63,417 bases of DNA from Alistipes sp. (GTDB taxonomy: Bacteria; Bacteroidota; Bacteroidia; Bacteroidales; Rikenellaceae), in contig JAFXHE010000018.1 in NCBI GenBank assembly GCA_017536555.1, positions 1-63,417 on the forward strand. Direction: 5' to 3'. This document shows, piece by piece, positions 1 through 9,476 of this stretch (position 1 is its first letter; each line of letters opens with the position of its first letter). The notes below the pieces were generated by a model. That model was not told where the DNA came from. It saw nothing but the letters and a program-made list of their open reading frames with translations, and searched no databases. The translations under genes and the position numbers were made by a program.

Positions 1-60
1 ATCATCGGTTGCATCATCTGGGTTCATCGTTCTATTAATAAGGATTTACAGGAAAAATAG
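1..60 (+). CDS. nqrD: Na+-translocating NADH:quinone reductase subunit D, C-terminal end (partial)
   Basis: The first 19 codons of the window read in frame to a TAG at 58-60, ending in ...HRSINKDLQEK. The reading frame continues off the left edge. It lies 11 bases before nqrE, which follows nqrD in every nqr operon I know, and the end is a hydrophobic helix (IIGCIIWVH) followed by a charged tail, as in NqrD. NqrD is an integral membrane subunit that faces NqrE and helps hold a [2Fe-2S] cluster. The identification rests mainly on position, because little of the protein is visible. Confidence 0.72.
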   Translation: MIGCIIWVHRSINKDLQEK

Positions 61-71
61 GAGGGTAGCGT

Positions 72-671
72 ATGTTAAATTTGTTTATTAATTCGGTATT
101 TATCGAAAATATGGTCTTCGCATACTTCTTCGGTATGTGTTCATACATTGCCGTATCGAAGAGCGTAAAGACCGCTTTGGGTTTGGGTGCTGCTGTTACC
201 TTCGTAGAGGTTATGACAGTGCCTTTGAACTACCTCCTCGACCAGTATGTCCTTAAGGATGGTGCCTTGGTTGAAGGTGTCGACTTGAGCTTCTTGTCGT
301 TTATTCTCTTCATCGCCGTTATTGCTGCATTTGTGCAGTTGGTGGAGATGATTGTCGAGAAGTTCTCTCCTTCACTTTACAACCAGCTTGGTATCTTCTT
401 GCCTCTTATCGCTGTAAACTGCGCCATTATGGGTGGCTCGCTCTTTATGCAGCAGATGGTGGGCACCGAGATTAACTCTGTAGGTGACTCTATCGTCTAT
501 GGTCTTGGCTCTGGTATTGGTTGGTGGTTGGCTATCGTTATGATGGCAGCTATCCGCGAGAAGATTGAGTACTCACACGTCCCCGCAGCAATGAAGGGCC
601 CAGGTATCGCATTTATCATTACTGGTTTGATGGGTATGGCATTTATGATCTTCTCTGGTATTCAGTTGTAA
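72..671 (+). CDS. nqrE: Na+-translocating NADH:quinone reductase subunit E
   Basis: Integral membrane subunit of Na+-NQR, which couples electron flow from NADH to quinone with sodium export across the inner membrane. The 199-residue length is normal for the family, and the protein is almost entirely hydrophobic with about six membrane segments. Cys23 (FFGMCSY) and Cys117 (AVNCAIMGG) match the two conserved cysteines that, with their NqrD counterparts, bind an intramembrane [2Fe-2S] cluster in Vibrio NQR. A GGAGGG-like sequence (60-65) precedes the ATG. It sits between nqrD and nqrF and is surely co-transcribed with them. Confidence 0.95.
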   Translation: MLNLFINSVFIENMVFAYFFGMCSYIAVSKSVKTALGLGAAVTFVEVMTVPLNYLLDQYVLKDGALVEGVDLSFLSFILFIAVIAAFVQLVEMIVEKFSPSLYNQLGIFLPLIAVNCAIMGGSLFMQQMVGTEINSVGDSIVYGLGSGIGWWLAIVMMAAIREKIEYSHVPAAMKGPGIAFIITGLMGMAFMIFSGIQL

Positions 672-692
672 CCTTTAAAAAGAGTAAGGAAT

Positions 693-1955
693 ATGAATTT
701 TACAGTTATTTTATGGGCAATTGTTGCCTTTCTTGCAGTAACACTCTTGTTGGTGGCACTGCTACTCTTTGCAAAGGCAAAGCTTACGTCGTCTGGTGCC
801 GTTAAGATCGACATCAACGATGGCAGCAAGGTTTTGGAGGTTGAGTCAGGCTCTACACTCCTTAACACCCTCTCGGAGCAGGGTATCTTCCTCCCTTCGG
901 CTTGTGGTGGTAAGGGTGCTTGTGGTCAGTGCAAGTGCCAGGTGTTGGCAGGTGGTGGCGAGATTCTTCCTACCGAGCGTGGTTTCTTCAACCGTCGTCA
1001 GATCAATGAGGGCTGGCGTCTTGGCTGTCAGGTGAAGGTTAAGGAGGATCTTAAGATCGCTGTTCCTGCATCTGTATTGAGCATCAAGAAGTGGGAGTGC
1101 GAGGTTGTTTCTAACCACAACGTGGCTACCTTCATCAAGGAGTTTGTCGTTAAGTTGCCCGAGGGCGAGCACCTCAACTTCCGTTCTGGTGGTTACATCC
1201 AGATTGATGTCCCCGCAATCACTGTTGATTATAAGGATATCGACGTTGATCCCGAGTACCGCGAGGATTGGGAGAAGATGGGTGTATTCAACCTTAAGAT
1301 GGTTAACCCCGAGCCGCAGGTACGTGCATACTCTTGCGCTACATATCCTGCCGAGGGCGATATCATCAAGCTTAACGTGCGTATCGCAACTCCTCCGTTT
1401 GACCGTGCCAAGGGTGGCTTTATGAATGTTAATCCTGGTGTATGTTCATCATATATCTACTCGCTTAAGCCTGGTGACAAGATTATTATGTCTGGTCCGT
1501 TTGGTGAGTTCTTCTTGCCCGACAACCTTGCTGATGATCAGGAGTTGGTATTTATCGGTGGTGGTGCAGGTATGGCACCTATGCGTTCACACATTATGCA
1601 CCTGTTTAAGACGCTTAAGACAGGTCGTAAGGTTAACTTCTTCTATGGTGCTCGTTCACTTAAGGAGGCGTTCTACCTCGATGACTACTACCAGATTGAG
1701 AAGGAGTTCCCCAACTTCAAGTTCCACCTTGCGTTGGATCGTCCCGACCCCGAGGCTGATAAGGCGGGTGTTCCCTACGTTCCTGGATTTGTTCACAACG
1801 TTCTCTATGAGACATATCTTAAGGAGCACGATGAGCCAGAGGGCATTATCTACCTTATGTGCGGTCCTCCGATGATGGCACAGTCGGTAGTGAACCTTCT
1901 CGATAGCCTCGGCGTGCCCGCAGAGAACATCTTGTTCGATAACTTTGGTGCATAG
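693..1955 (+). CDS. nqrF: Na+-translocating NADH:quinone reductase subunit F, NADH-oxidising
   Basis: Electron entry subunit of Na+-NQR: it oxidises NADH at an FAD and passes electrons to a [2Fe-2S] cluster on the cytoplasmic face. Visible parts in order are an N-terminal membrane anchor (about residues 3-27); a plant-type ferredoxin domain with Cys71, Cys77, Cys80 (CGGKGACGQC) and Cys112; an FAD-binding RAYS motif at 211-214; and an NAD-binding GGGAGMAPMRS segment near 289. The 420-residue length is typical. It is the last gene of the nqr operon, 21 bases after nqrE, and is followed by a strong terminator. Confidence 0.97.
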   Translation: MNFTVILWAIVAFLAVTLLLVALLLFAKAKLTSSGAVKIDINDGSKVLEVESGSTLLNTLSEQGIFLPSACGGKGACGQCKCQVLAGGGEILPTERGFFNRRQINEGWRLGCQVKVKEDLKIAVPASVLSIKKWECEVVSNHNVATFIKEFVVKLPEGEHLNFRSGGYIQIDVPAITVDYKDIDVDPEYREDWEKMGVFNLKMVNPEPQVRAYSCATYPAEGDIIKLNVRIATPPFDRAKGGFMNVNPGVCSSYIYSLKPGDKIIMSGPFGEFFLPDNLADDQELVFIGGGAGMAPMRSHIMHLFKTLKTGRKVNFFYGARSLKEAFYLDDYYQIEKEFPNFKFHLALDRPDPEADKAGVPYVPGFVHNVLYETYLKEHDEPEGIIYLMCGPPMMAQSVVNLLDSLGVPAENILFDNFGA

Positions 1956-1993
1956 CCAGTAGCAGTAGGAGTTAAACGCTCCTTGTGATAACC

Positions 1994-2040
1994 AGCCCAG
2001 ATGTGTGTATGAGAATCATACTCCATCTGGGCTGCTCTCT
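1994..2040 (+). terminator. Terminator after the nqr operon
   Basis: AGCCCAGATG (1994-2003) pairs with CATCTGGGCT (2024-2033), and an inner GTATGA/TCATAC stem (2007-2021) extends it. The run after it is CTCTTTAT, so the U-tract is weak. The 393-base gap 1956-2348 otherwise holds only the promoter and leader of the next gene. Confidence 0.7.
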
Positions 2041-2185
2041 TTATGTGGTGCGACGTAGGGCGAGTAGTTGCTATTGCAAGAAAATAAAATCTCGATTTAT
2101 AGAAGTATAAATTACCATTATTGCTGGTTGACTATATTTTTAAGGTCGAATAGTGCCTCAATTTACTCTATTTTAGCTTTTGCTA

Positions 2186-2216
2186 TTGTGTTTTTTAAAA
2201 TATATTCGTAACTTTG
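2186..2216 (+). promoter_or_regulatory. Predicted promoter of the cysteine hydrolase gene
   Basis: TTG at 2186-2188, a 20-base spacer, then TAACTTTG at 2209-2216, fitting the Bacteroidetes -33/-7 form. It implies a leader of about 130 bases. The leader contains TAATTAA (2230-2236) and TTAATTA (2259-2265), which could pair; I recognise no known riboswitch in it. Confidence 0.6.
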
Positions 2217-2348
2217 AATTAGTTTTACCTAATTAATTCTGACGCTGTGTCCGTTGAGTTAATTATACGGTGCAAATAGAGTGAAGCGAAGTAGGTATAG
2301 CGCAGCTGTTTTCGATTAAACCTATACATATATAATATATAGTACACT

Positions 2349-2900
2349 ATGCAAAAGCTAAACAAACCCGCGATTCTTGTTGTTGATATGCTCAATGACT
2401 TTGTCTATGGTGCTTTGACCTGTGACCGTGCCAAGGCTATTGTTCCCGCAACGGCACGTCTGTTGGATGCAGCTCGTGAGGCAGGTGTTCCTGTTGTCTT
2501 CTGTAACGATGCTCACCGCGCAGGTATTGACCGTGAGTTGACCATCTGGGGCGACCACGCCATCATTGGCACTCCAGGTGCAGATGTAATCCCCGAGCTT
2601 AACCTCTCGGATAAGGACTATGTTGTGCCCAAGCGTCGTTATAGCGGTTTCTTCCAGACCGACCTCGACATCCTTCTCAAGGAGCTTGGTGTTCAGACTG
2701 TGGTTATGACGGGTCTGCACGCGCATATGTGCGTGCGTCACACCTCGGCAGATGCCTTCTGCTTGGGCTATGATGTTGTCGTTGCCAAGGAGGCTACCGA
2801 CTCATTTACCGAGGAGGACTACGTGGCGGGTCTCGCCTATCTTAAGACCTGCTATGGTGCAGATGCCTACACCAATGATGAGCTTATCGCAGCATTTTAG
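2349..2900 (+). CDS. Isochorismatase/nicotinamidase-family cysteine hydrolase
   Basis: Probable cytoplasmic amidohydrolase of the isochorismatase superfamily. The catalytic triad of the family is visible: Asp13 (VVDMLNDF), Lys95 (VPKRRYSGF) and Cys128 (HAHMCVRHTS). The 183-residue length is normal for single-domain members. Family substrates include nicotinamide, isochorismate, ureidoacrylate and N-carbamoylsarcosine. The short segment between Asp13 and Lys95 lacks the obvious metal-binding D-x-H-x-x-H set of nicotinamidases, so I do not call it pncA. It is monocistronic, with its own promoter and a perfect terminator 28 bases after the stop. Confidence 0.85.
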   Translation: MQKLNKPAILVVDMLNDFVYGALTCDRAKAIVPATARLLDAAREAGVPVVFCNDAHRAGIDRELTIWGDHAIIGTPGADVIPELNLSDKDYVVPKRRYSGFFQTDLDILLKELGVQTVVMTGLHAHMCVRHTSADAFCLGYDVVVAKEATDSFTEEDYVAGLAYLKTCYGADAYTNDELIAAF

Positions 2901-2928
2901 CTCTATTGCTACGTAGGGTGGCTCTATG

Positions 2929-2961
2929 GGTGTCGACTATGCGACTAGTCGACACCTTTTT
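2929..2961 (+). terminator. Terminator after the cysteine hydrolase gene
   Basis: Perfect 11-bp stem GGTGTCGACTA (2929-2939) with TAGTCGACACC (2946-2956), a 6-base loop, then TTTTT. Confidence 0.9.
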
Positions 2962-2994
2962 ATTGATGCTATCTGCTAAAATTGACGATTTTAT

Positions 2995-3025
2995 TTTGCA
3001 TATTGCACAAAATATCATATATTTG
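2995..3025 (+). promoter_or_regulatory. Predicted promoter of the 559-residue lipoprotein gene
   Basis: TTTG (2995-2998), a 19-base spacer, TATATTTG (3018-3025): a full match to the Bacteroidetes housekeeping promoter. The leader is about 65 bases. Confidence 0.72.
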
Positions 3026-3095
3026 TACAATTATTACCATCGCGTCTATGTGCGTGATAGATGTAAAAGAATAAATTATTAAAACAGTTTGTAAT

Positions 3096-4775
3096 ATGAA
3101 AAAATTTAGTTGGTTAATGTCGTTGCTCTTTGTAGCGGCGTTTGTTTCTGTCGGTTGCGATAACGAGGTTACCCCCGACACCCCGAAGGAGGTGACATTT
3201 GAGGTATCTATCAATGACACCGACAAGCAGTTTGTTGATTATAGCATCACACCGTCGGACGATAATGTCGACTATGTTGCTGTTGTGCGCAAGAGCCTCG
3301 GCTTGTCGGAGTATGATACTGATGCTGCGCTCGTTGCTGCATTGGGCGAGGAGCTTAACTTTGCTGACTACGTTGTGAAGGGTGCAGTTAACAATGTTGT
3401 TGTAAATGGCTTGGATGTAAATACTGCATACTCGTTGCTGGTGTTTGCTGTGGACGTAAATAATGGCTATGCTTTGACTTCGAAGGTTAGCCGCACAGCA
3501 TTCCGCACAGATGCTATTAAGAAGTCGGATTGCTCGTTTGTTGTGGATACAACCATTGAGAACACCGAGGCTACATTTATCGTATCTCCGTCAAATCGTG
3601 AGCTCGGTTGGAGCTTTATGGTCATTGACCAGATGGAGTATTTGCAGTATACAGACTCGTTTGGTGAGTATAAGTACACCGACGATGACCTTGTTAAGAG
3701 CGACCTCGTTGCGAAGATTGAGACCTTTGTTTCGGAGGGTGGTAGCGTTGAGGATGCCGTTAAGGAGTATATCAAGGTAAGTAACCAGCGTGTTGTCTAC
3801 TCTAATCTTGCACCTAACACAGAGTTTGTATTCCTTGTAGCAGCTGTTGAGGTTATAGGCTCTGACGTATGGGTAACATCTGATGTTACAGTGGGTCGTT
3901 TTACCTCTGGTGATACCCCTATGGAGGCTGCTGACTTCACGCTTACAGCAAGCGAGGTAGGTGCCTATGGCTTTGTGCTTAATGTAGAGACCACAAACCC
4001 CGATGTATATTACTTCCCGTCTATTGCCTTCCCTGGCTCATTTAATGAGGCGGCGCAGATAGCCGAGATTAACAGCCTCTTCGAGCAGCAGTATCAGCTT
4101 CTGCTTATCAAGTATAAGGACAACCCATCAGTGGTGACCAATGAGCTTGTACTCGAGGAGTCGCTCTATTTTAGCAAGGGTGCAAAGTCTTTCACCGTGC
4201 AGAACATACCACCGCAGACAGAGGTGATGGGTGCGATATTCACTATGCGTCCATCGTCAGGTAAGGTTGCAAAGGTCTACACCTTCGATAACCTTGTTAC
4301 AACGGCTGCTGCAAGCTATATCACACCTTCGATTAGTGTTGTAGGCGTATACTCTGGTGATGAGGAGAATGGTCAGGTCTTTGGTGATGCAAGTGCTACT
4401 GCAGGTCGTGCAATTGTTGTTGCCGAGTCGTCTAATTTTGATGGTGCTTCGGAGGTATTCGCTGTACTTGGTGAGCGTGACCGCACTGATACTATGACCT
4501 CGCCATTTACTGATGCTAATGTACTCTGGTATTACGACAATTGGGTAGATGTGAATCTGTCTGCACCTTATACATTCCACGTTGCTAACTGGGATGCCCA
4601 GGCATTCCTCTTTGTCTATGCAAAGGATGCAAATGGTATTGAGGGCGGCGTAGGTCGTACAAGCTATACTCCGAGCATTGCGGGCGAGCACGGCTCAATA
4701 GATGAGCTTATGGAGTACTACAATCAGGCAGTTACTCGTAGCGCAGTGCCTGTGTCGCTTGTTGTGAATATGTAA
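3096..4775 (+). CDS. Large surface lipoprotein, function unknown
   Basis: 559 residues with a lipoprotein signal: a charged start MKKFSW, a hydrophobic stretch and a lipobox ending at Cys21 (FVSVGC). The mature part is rich in Thr, Val, Asp and aromatic residues, in patterns like tandem fibronectin-type beta-sandwiches, with spaced phrases such as NTAYSLLVFAV and NTEFVFLVAAV near 120 and 245 that suggest at least two repeats. The residues just after Cys21 are D-N-E, acidic like the surface-export signal of Bacteroidetes lipoproteins. I recognise no enzyme motif. It stands alone between its own promoter and terminator and resembles the proteins at 18654-21398 and 59130-60800 only in general style. 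Confidence 0.75.
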   Translation: MKKFSWLMSLLFVAAFVSVGCDNEVTPDTPKEVTFEVSINDTDKQFVDYSITPSDDNVDYVAVVRKSLGLSEYDTDAALVAALGEELNFADYVVKGAVNNVVVNGLDVNTAYSLLVFAVDVNNGYALTSKVSRTAFRTDAIKKSDCSFVVDTTIENTEATFIVSPSNRELGWSFMVIDQMEYLQYTDSFGEYKYTDDDLVKSDLVAKIETFVSEGGSVEDAVKEYIKVSNQRVVYSNLAPNTEFVFLVAAVEVIGSDVWVTSDVTVGRFTSGDTPMEAADFTLTASEVGAYGFVLNVETTNPDVYYFPSIAFPGSFNEAAQIAEINSLFEQQYQLLLIKYKDNPSVVTNELVLEESLYFSKGAKSFTVQNIPPQTEVMGAIFTMRPSSGKVAKVYTFDNLVTTAAASYITPSISVVGVYSGDEENGQVFGDASATAGRAIVVAESSNFDGASEVFAVLGERDRTDTMTSPFTDANVLWYYDNWVDVNLSAPYTFHVANWDAQAFLFVYAKDANGIEGGVGRTSYTPSIAGEHGSIDELMEYYNQAVTRSAVPVSLVVNM

Positions 4776-4812
4776 TCTTTGTCGGGTAGTCCGATATAGG
4801 TACACGTGTGAT

Positions 4813-4850
4813 GTGTGGCTGTCGCCAAAAGGGTGGCAGCCACACTTTTT
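4813..4850 (+). terminator. Terminator after the 559-residue lipoprotein gene
   Basis: 14-bp stem GTGTGGCTGTCGCC (4813-4826) with GGTGGCAGCCACAC (4832-4845), including two G-U pairs, followed by TTTTT. Confidence 0.88.
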
Positions 4851-4979
4851 GCTGCTTGCAAAGTAGTGTTATGCGAAAAACAGAACAATGCAACGCGCTC
4901 ACATTCAACCTAAACGGCTATTTATGTTAGTGTTAAAAAGTTAACAGAAAAAAAGCTATGAAAATTCGAGCGAAATATG

Positions 4980-4987
4980 TACCTTTG
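4980..4987 (+). promoter_or_regulatory. Predicted -7 box of the PFOR gene
   Basis: TACCTTTG at 4980-4987 matches TAnnTTTG; no clear TTG lies at the right distance upstream. The implied leader is about 135 bases. The gap 4776-5129 otherwise holds only the preceding terminator. Confidence 0.5.
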
Positions 4988-5129
4988 CCGCGGTTTTGAT
5001 ATACATTGCGGAGCGATAGTTGTAGACGTAATGGGTCAAAATATCTGTGGTGTGGCTCTCGTGCTGTTTTGGCACAGTTGGGCGGAGCTACGATATATGT
5101 TGAAAATAATTACTTAATAGGAGAAAAAT

Positions 5130-8100
5130 ATGGCAGAGAAGAGATTTATTACCTGTGATGGTAACTACGCCGCAGCGCATATCGCGTATATGTTCTCGGA
5201 GGTGGCAGCCATCTATCCCATTACACCCTCATCAACTATGGCAGAGCTTGTTGACGAGTGGTCGGCACAGGGCAAGAAGAACATCTTTGGCGATACAGTC
5301 AAGGTTGTGGAGATGCAGTCAGAGGCAGGTGCAGCGGGTGCTGTACACGGATCATTACAGAGCGGTACGCTTACTTCAACCTTCACAGCATCGCAGGGCT
5401 TGCTGTTGATGGTTCCCAATATGTATAAAATCGCTGGAGAGTTGCTCCCAGGTGTCTTCCACGTGTCGGCACGTGCTCTTGCAGCACAGTCGCTCTCAAT
5501 CTTTGGCGATCATCAGGATGTTATGGCAGTGCGCCAGACAGGTTTTGCTATGTTGGCAACATCGTCGGTGCAGGAGGTGATGGATCTCGCGGGTGTCGCT
5601 CACATCGTGGCACTTAAGTCGCGTATACCCTTCGTTCACTTCTTTGATGGCTTCCGTACATCGCACGAGATTCAGAAGATTGAACTTATCGACGAGGCAT
5701 CACTCGGCGCAATGTTTGACCGCGAGGCACTCAAGGCATTCCGTATGCGCGGTCTTAACCCCGAGCGTCCCGTAACACGTGGTACTGCCCAGAATCCCGA
5801 TATCTACTTCCAGACACGTGAGGCATCAAACAAGTTCTATGACGCTGTGCCCGATATGGTGGCAGAGTGTATGGAGAAGATCTCTACTATCACGGGTCGT
5901 GAGTATAAGCCCTTTACATACTACGGTGCAGAGGATGCAGAGCATATCATAATCGCTATGGGCTCTGTGACAGAGACCATCAAGGAGTGTGTAGACTACT
6001 TGCAGAAGCAGGGTAAGAAGGTGGGTGTTATCACCGTTCACCTCTACCGTCCCTTCTCTGCGAAGTACCTCTTCAACGTACTTCCCAAGAGCGTGAAGCG
6101 TATATGTGTGCTCGATCGCACCAAGGAGCCAGGCTCAAATGGCGAGCCTCTGTTGCTCGATGTTAAGGATGTATTCTATGATGTTGAGAACCGTCCTATG
6201 ATTATCGGTGGTCGCTATGGCTTGTCATCAAAGGATACTACACCTGCACAGATGTTGGCAGTCTTTGAGAACCTTGTATCGGAGACCCCCAAGAATCACT
6301 TCACTGTAGGTATCAACGACGACGTTACAATGTTGTCACTGCCCGTAGGCAAGGAGATATCTATGGCAAAGGAGGGTACCTTTGAGGCTCTCTTCTTCGG
6401 TCTCGGCTCTGATGGTACTGTTGGCGCGAATAAGAACTCTATCAAGATTATCGGTGGCTCAACAGATAAGTATTGTCAGGCATACTTCTCATACGACTCA
6501 AAGAAGTCGGGTGGTTACACCTCATCGCACCTGCGCTTTGGTGACAACCCCATCACATCGCCCTACCTTGTTACAACGCCCGACTTTGTGGCGTGCCACG
6601 TACCCTCGTATGTCGAGAAGTACGATGTGCTCAAGGGCTTGAAGCGCGGTGGCTCGTTCCTGCTTAACTCGGTGAACGATGCGGAGACTACGTGTGCGAC
6701 ACTTCCCGTGCATATGAAGAAGTACCTCGCAAAGAAGAGTATCAACTTCTATATCATCAACGCTACAAAGATTGCTGACGAGCTCGGTCTTGGCTCACGC
6801 ACCAATACCATTATGCAGGCTGCATTCTTCAAGATTGCCGATATCATTCCTATTGAGAAGGCTGTCGAGGAGATGAAGAGGGCTATCTACAAGTCGTATG
6901 GCAAGAAGGGCGAGGATATCGTAAATATGAACTATGCCGCTGTTGACGCGGGCTGTGAGGCTGTTGTTAAGGTGGAGGTTCCCGCCGAGTGGGCAGAGTT
7001 GGAGGATGTAGCATCTACACACGCTGTAGATGAGAGCGTACCCGCCTTTGTTCGTGAGGTATGCGAGCCTATCGACGCTCTTAAGGGCGACTTGCTCCCC
7101 GTATCTGCATTCAACGGACGCGAGGATGGTACTTGGGATAACGGTACTGCAGCATACGAGAAGCGTGGTATCGCCACCAACGTTCCCAAGTGGAAGATTG
7201 AGAACTGTATACAGTGTAACCAGTGTGCCTATGTCTGTCCTCACGCAGCTATCCGTCCCTTCCTCGCTACAGAGGAGCAGGCAGCAGCGTCTGGCTTGGA
7301 GTGGAAGCAGGGCTTGGGCGAGACCAAGAACTTGAAGTTCCGCATACAGCTCTCGCCAATGGACTGTACGGGTTGTAACAACTGTGTCGATGTATGTCCC
7401 GCCAAGGAGAAGGCACTCGTTATGCGTCCTCTCGCAGAGCAGGCTCACGAGGCAGAGAATTGGAACTATGTAACACGCAATATCGGCTACACAGAGCACG
7501 TAGACAAGACCAAGTCTGTTAAGAACTTGCAGTTCGCACAGCCCTTGTTCGAGTTCTCGGGTGCTTGTGCTGGTTGCGGCGAGACCCCCTATATCAAGGC
7601 TATCACACAGCTCTTCGGTGACCGTATGATGGTTGCTAATGCTACGGGTTGTACCTCTATCTACTCTGGCTCGGCACCCTCTACTCCCTACTGCACCAAT
7701 GCCAAGGGTCAGGGCCCCGCTTGGGCAAACTCACTCTTCGAGGATAACGCCGAGTTTGGTCTCGGTATGCGTATCGGTGTAGAGAAGATTCGTGAGGGTC
7801 TTGAGGATGTAATGCGCAAGGCTATTGCTGATTGCAGCTGCTGCTCTGAAGAGCTTAAGGGCGTTATGCAGGAGTGGATTGACGCACGCCACCTCGCTGC
7901 CAAGTCACAGGAGGTTACAGCACGTCTGTTGCCTTTGGTTGAGGCTTGCGACTGTAGCTACTGCAAGACTATTCTCGAGTATAAGGACTGGCTCGTAAAG
8001 AAGTCGCAGTGGATCATCGGTGGTGATGGCTGGGGCTATGATATCGGCTTCGGTGGTGTTGACCACGTGTTGGCATCGGGCGAGGATGTGAACATCCTTA

Positions 8101-8648
8101 TCGTCGATACCGAGGTCTACTCAAATACAGGTGGTCAGTCGTCAAAGTCTACCCCCGTAGGTGCTGTTGCCAAGTTTGCATCGGCAGGTAAGCGCATCCG
8201 CAAGAAGGATATCGGTGCTATCGCAATGACCTATGGCTATGTATATGTGGCACAGGTATCTATCGGCGGCTCGCAGACACAGCTTATGAACGTGCTCAAG
8301 GAGGCAGAGGCCTATCCTGGCCCGTCACTCATCATCGCATACGCACCCTGTATCAACCACGGTATCAAGGGCGGTATGTCACGTACACAGACCGTAGGTA
8401 AGCAGGCTGTTGAGTGTGGCTACTGGCACTTGTGGCACTACAACCCGCTGCTTGAGGCAGAGGGCAAGAACCCCTTCGTTATGGACTCAAAGGAGCCCGA
8501 CTGGTCGAAGTTCCGCGACTTCTTGATGAAGGAGGTGCGTTACACCTCACTCCAGAAGGCGTTCCCTGCCGAGGCAGAGCAGCTCTTTGAGGCAGCCGAG
8601 GAGAATGCAAAGTGGCGTTATAACTCATATATCGCACGTACCAAGTAG
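5130..8648 (+). CDS. nifJ: Pyruvate:ferredoxin (flavodoxin) oxidoreductase
   Basis: Cytoplasmic homodimeric enzyme converting pyruvate, CoA and oxidised ferredoxin/flavodoxin to acetyl-CoA, CO2 and reduced carrier; the central pyruvate step of anaerobic Bacteroidetes. At 1172 residues it is the full-length fused form. The N-terminal thiamine-diphosphate pyrimidine domain begins TCDGNYAAAH. Two ferredoxin-like clusters follow (CIQCNQCAYVCP near 692 and CTGCNNCVDVCP near 744). The C-terminal diphosphate-binding domain starts at CAGCGETPY near 812 and has GDGWGYDIG and the NTGGQSSKSTP segment. The start is fixed by AATAGGAG just upstream. It is monocistronic and ends in a strong hairpin. An alternative symbol is por. 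Confidence 0.97.
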   Translation: MAEKRFITCDGNYAAAHIAYMFSEVAAIYPITPSSTMAELVDEWSAQGKKNIFGDTVKVVEMQSEAGAAGAVHGSLQSGTLTSTFTASQGLLLMVPNMYKIAGELLPGVFHVSARALAAQSLSIFGDHQDVMAVRQTGFAMLATSSVQEVMDLAGVAHIVALKSRIPFVHFFDGFRTSHEIQKIELIDEASLGAMFDREALKAFRMRGLNPERPVTRGTAQNPDIYFQTREASNKFYDAVPDMVAECMEKISTITGREYKPFTYYGAEDAEHIIIAMGSVTETIKECVDYLQKQGKKVGVITVHLYRPFSAKYLFNVLPKSVKRICVLDRTKEPGSNGEPLLLDVKDVFYDVENRPMIIGGRYGLSSKDTTPAQMLAVFENLVSETPKNHFTVGINDDVTMLSLPVGKEISMAKEGTFEALFFGLGSDGTVGANKNSIKIIGGSTDKYCQAYFSYDSKKSGGYTSSHLRFGDNPITSPYLVTTPDFVACHVPSYVEKYDVLKGLKRGGSFLLNSVNDAETTCATLPVHMKKYLAKKSINFYIINATKIADELGLGSRTNTIMQAAFFKIADIIPIEKAVEEMKRAIYKSYGKKGEDIVNMNYAAVDAGCEAVVKVEVPAEWAELEDVASTHAVDESVPAFVREVCEPIDALKGDLLPVSAFNGREDGTWDNGTAAYEKRGIATNVPKWKIENCIQCNQCAYVCPHAAIRPFLATEEQAAASGLEWKQGLGETKNLKFRIQLSPMDCTGCNNCVDVCPAKEKALVMRPLAEQAHEAENWNYVTRNIGYTEHVDKTKSVKNLQFAQPLFEFSGACAGCGETPYIKAITQLFGDRMMVANATGCTSIYSGSAPSTPYCTNAKGQGPAWANSLFEDNAEFGLGMRIGVEKIREGLEDVMRKAIADCSCCSEELKGVMQEWIDARHLAAKSQEVTARLLPLVEACDCSYCKTILEYKDWLVKKSQWIIGGDGWGYDIGFGGVDHVLASGEDVNILIVDTEVYSNTGGQSSKSTPVGAVAKFASAGKRIRKKDIGAIAMTYGYVYVAQVSIGGSQTQLMNVLKEAEAYPGPSLIIAYAPCINHGIKGGMSRTQTVGKQAVECGYWHLWHYNPLLEAEGKNPFVMDSKEPDWSKFRDFLMKEVRYTSLQKAFPAEAEQLFEAAEENAKWRYNSYIARTK

Positions 8649-8675
8649 TCCGCAGTGGGCTAAATAGATAATGAG

Positions 8676-8720
8676 ATGGGGATGGCTAAAAATAAATTAG
8701 CCATCCCCATTACTTTTTTT
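8676..8720. terminator. Terminator, GGGGATGGCTAA family, copy 1
   Basis: Perfect 14-bp stem ATGGGGATGGCTAA (8676-8689) with TTAGCCATCCCCAT (8697-8710), 7-base loop AAATAAA, then TAC and seven T. It lies between convergent genes and could serve both strands. The same stem core recurs at 29280 and 41641 with different 7-base loops. Confidence 0.93.
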
Positions 8721-8757
8721 ACGCTACTCGCCTTTAGCGTTGTTTGTGGGCGCAGTG

Positions 8758-9444
8758 TTAGCGTAGCTGATCCTCGGCACTCTTGGTTGTGATAAGCACC
8801 ACGCCATTAACACCGCGGAAACCATACATATTGGCACCCTTGAGTATCTCTACGGACTTTACGTCATTGGGGTTGATGGTCTCGGGACGTGTCTCCACGC
8901 CGTCGCAGAGTATGAGCACTGCCGATGAGCCGCGTGCCGAGTTTACGGAGCGCAGACACAACTCGCCATTTATCATCGTAAGAGCGGGGTAGCATATCAT
9001 TATGGCATCCACAATGTTGGTGCAGCCCGTGGCACGTAGCCTGTCGCCCGATATGCCCGACGTAAACTCGGTGCTCTCTCTGCGCTTCACGTAGCCATAG
9101 CCAAAGTTCACCAACTCCTCATCCTCCTCTGCCTCGTAGTGGTCGCCCTCGCGCGCCCAGATGATGCGTAGGCTCTGCTTGCCGTCAACCGCCACGCGCA
9201 GAGTGTCGCGGCGTGCCACAAAGAGCAGTACGTCATCAGGCTCTATGTCGGTGAGTCCGAAGCGACCCTTGCCGTCGGAGTAGGTCTGCTTGTCGCTGTT
9301 TTCGACGATGACGCGTGCGCGTATGCCCCTGCCATCAAGCGAGGTGATGCTGCCGTTGAAGGGTACGCCCGCCTCGTTTTGCGCCGATGCAAGGGTGCTA
9401 ATAAATAGCGATATGGTCGTTAGAAGCAGTGTCGTAAGTCTCAT
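8758..9444 (-). CDS. Orphan TonB-receptor plug-domain protein with signal peptide
   Basis: 228 residues from the ATG at 9444, chosen because MRLTTLLLTTISLFISTLASAQ is a clean signal peptide and the likely promoter lies at 9477-9506, downstream of the alternative ATG at 9489. The mature protein starts with a carboxypeptidase-regulatory-like beta-sandwich (GSITSLDGRGIRARVIVE). It then has a TonB plug-like domain ending in NDVKSVEILKGANMYGFRGVNGVVLITTK, the typical end of the plug of SusC/RagA receptors. No beta-barrel follows: the gene ends cleanly ten residues later. It is either a free-standing plug-like periplasmic protein of its own family or a decayed receptor; the intact frame favours the first. 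Confidence 0.78.
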   Translation of the reverse strand: MRLTTLLLTTISLFISTLASAQNEAGVPFNGSITSLDGRGIRARVIVENSDKQTYSDGKGRFGLTDIEPDDVLLFVARRDTLRVAVDGKQSLRIIWAREGDHYEAEEDEELVNFGYGYVKRRESTEFTSGISGDRLRATGCTNIVDAIMICYPALTMINGELCLRSVNSARGSSAVLILCDGVETRPETINPNDVKSVEILKGANMYGFRGVNGVVLITTKSAEDQLR

Positions 9445-9476
9445 AATTCTGTGCGAGTTAAAGTTGTTTGTTGTCG

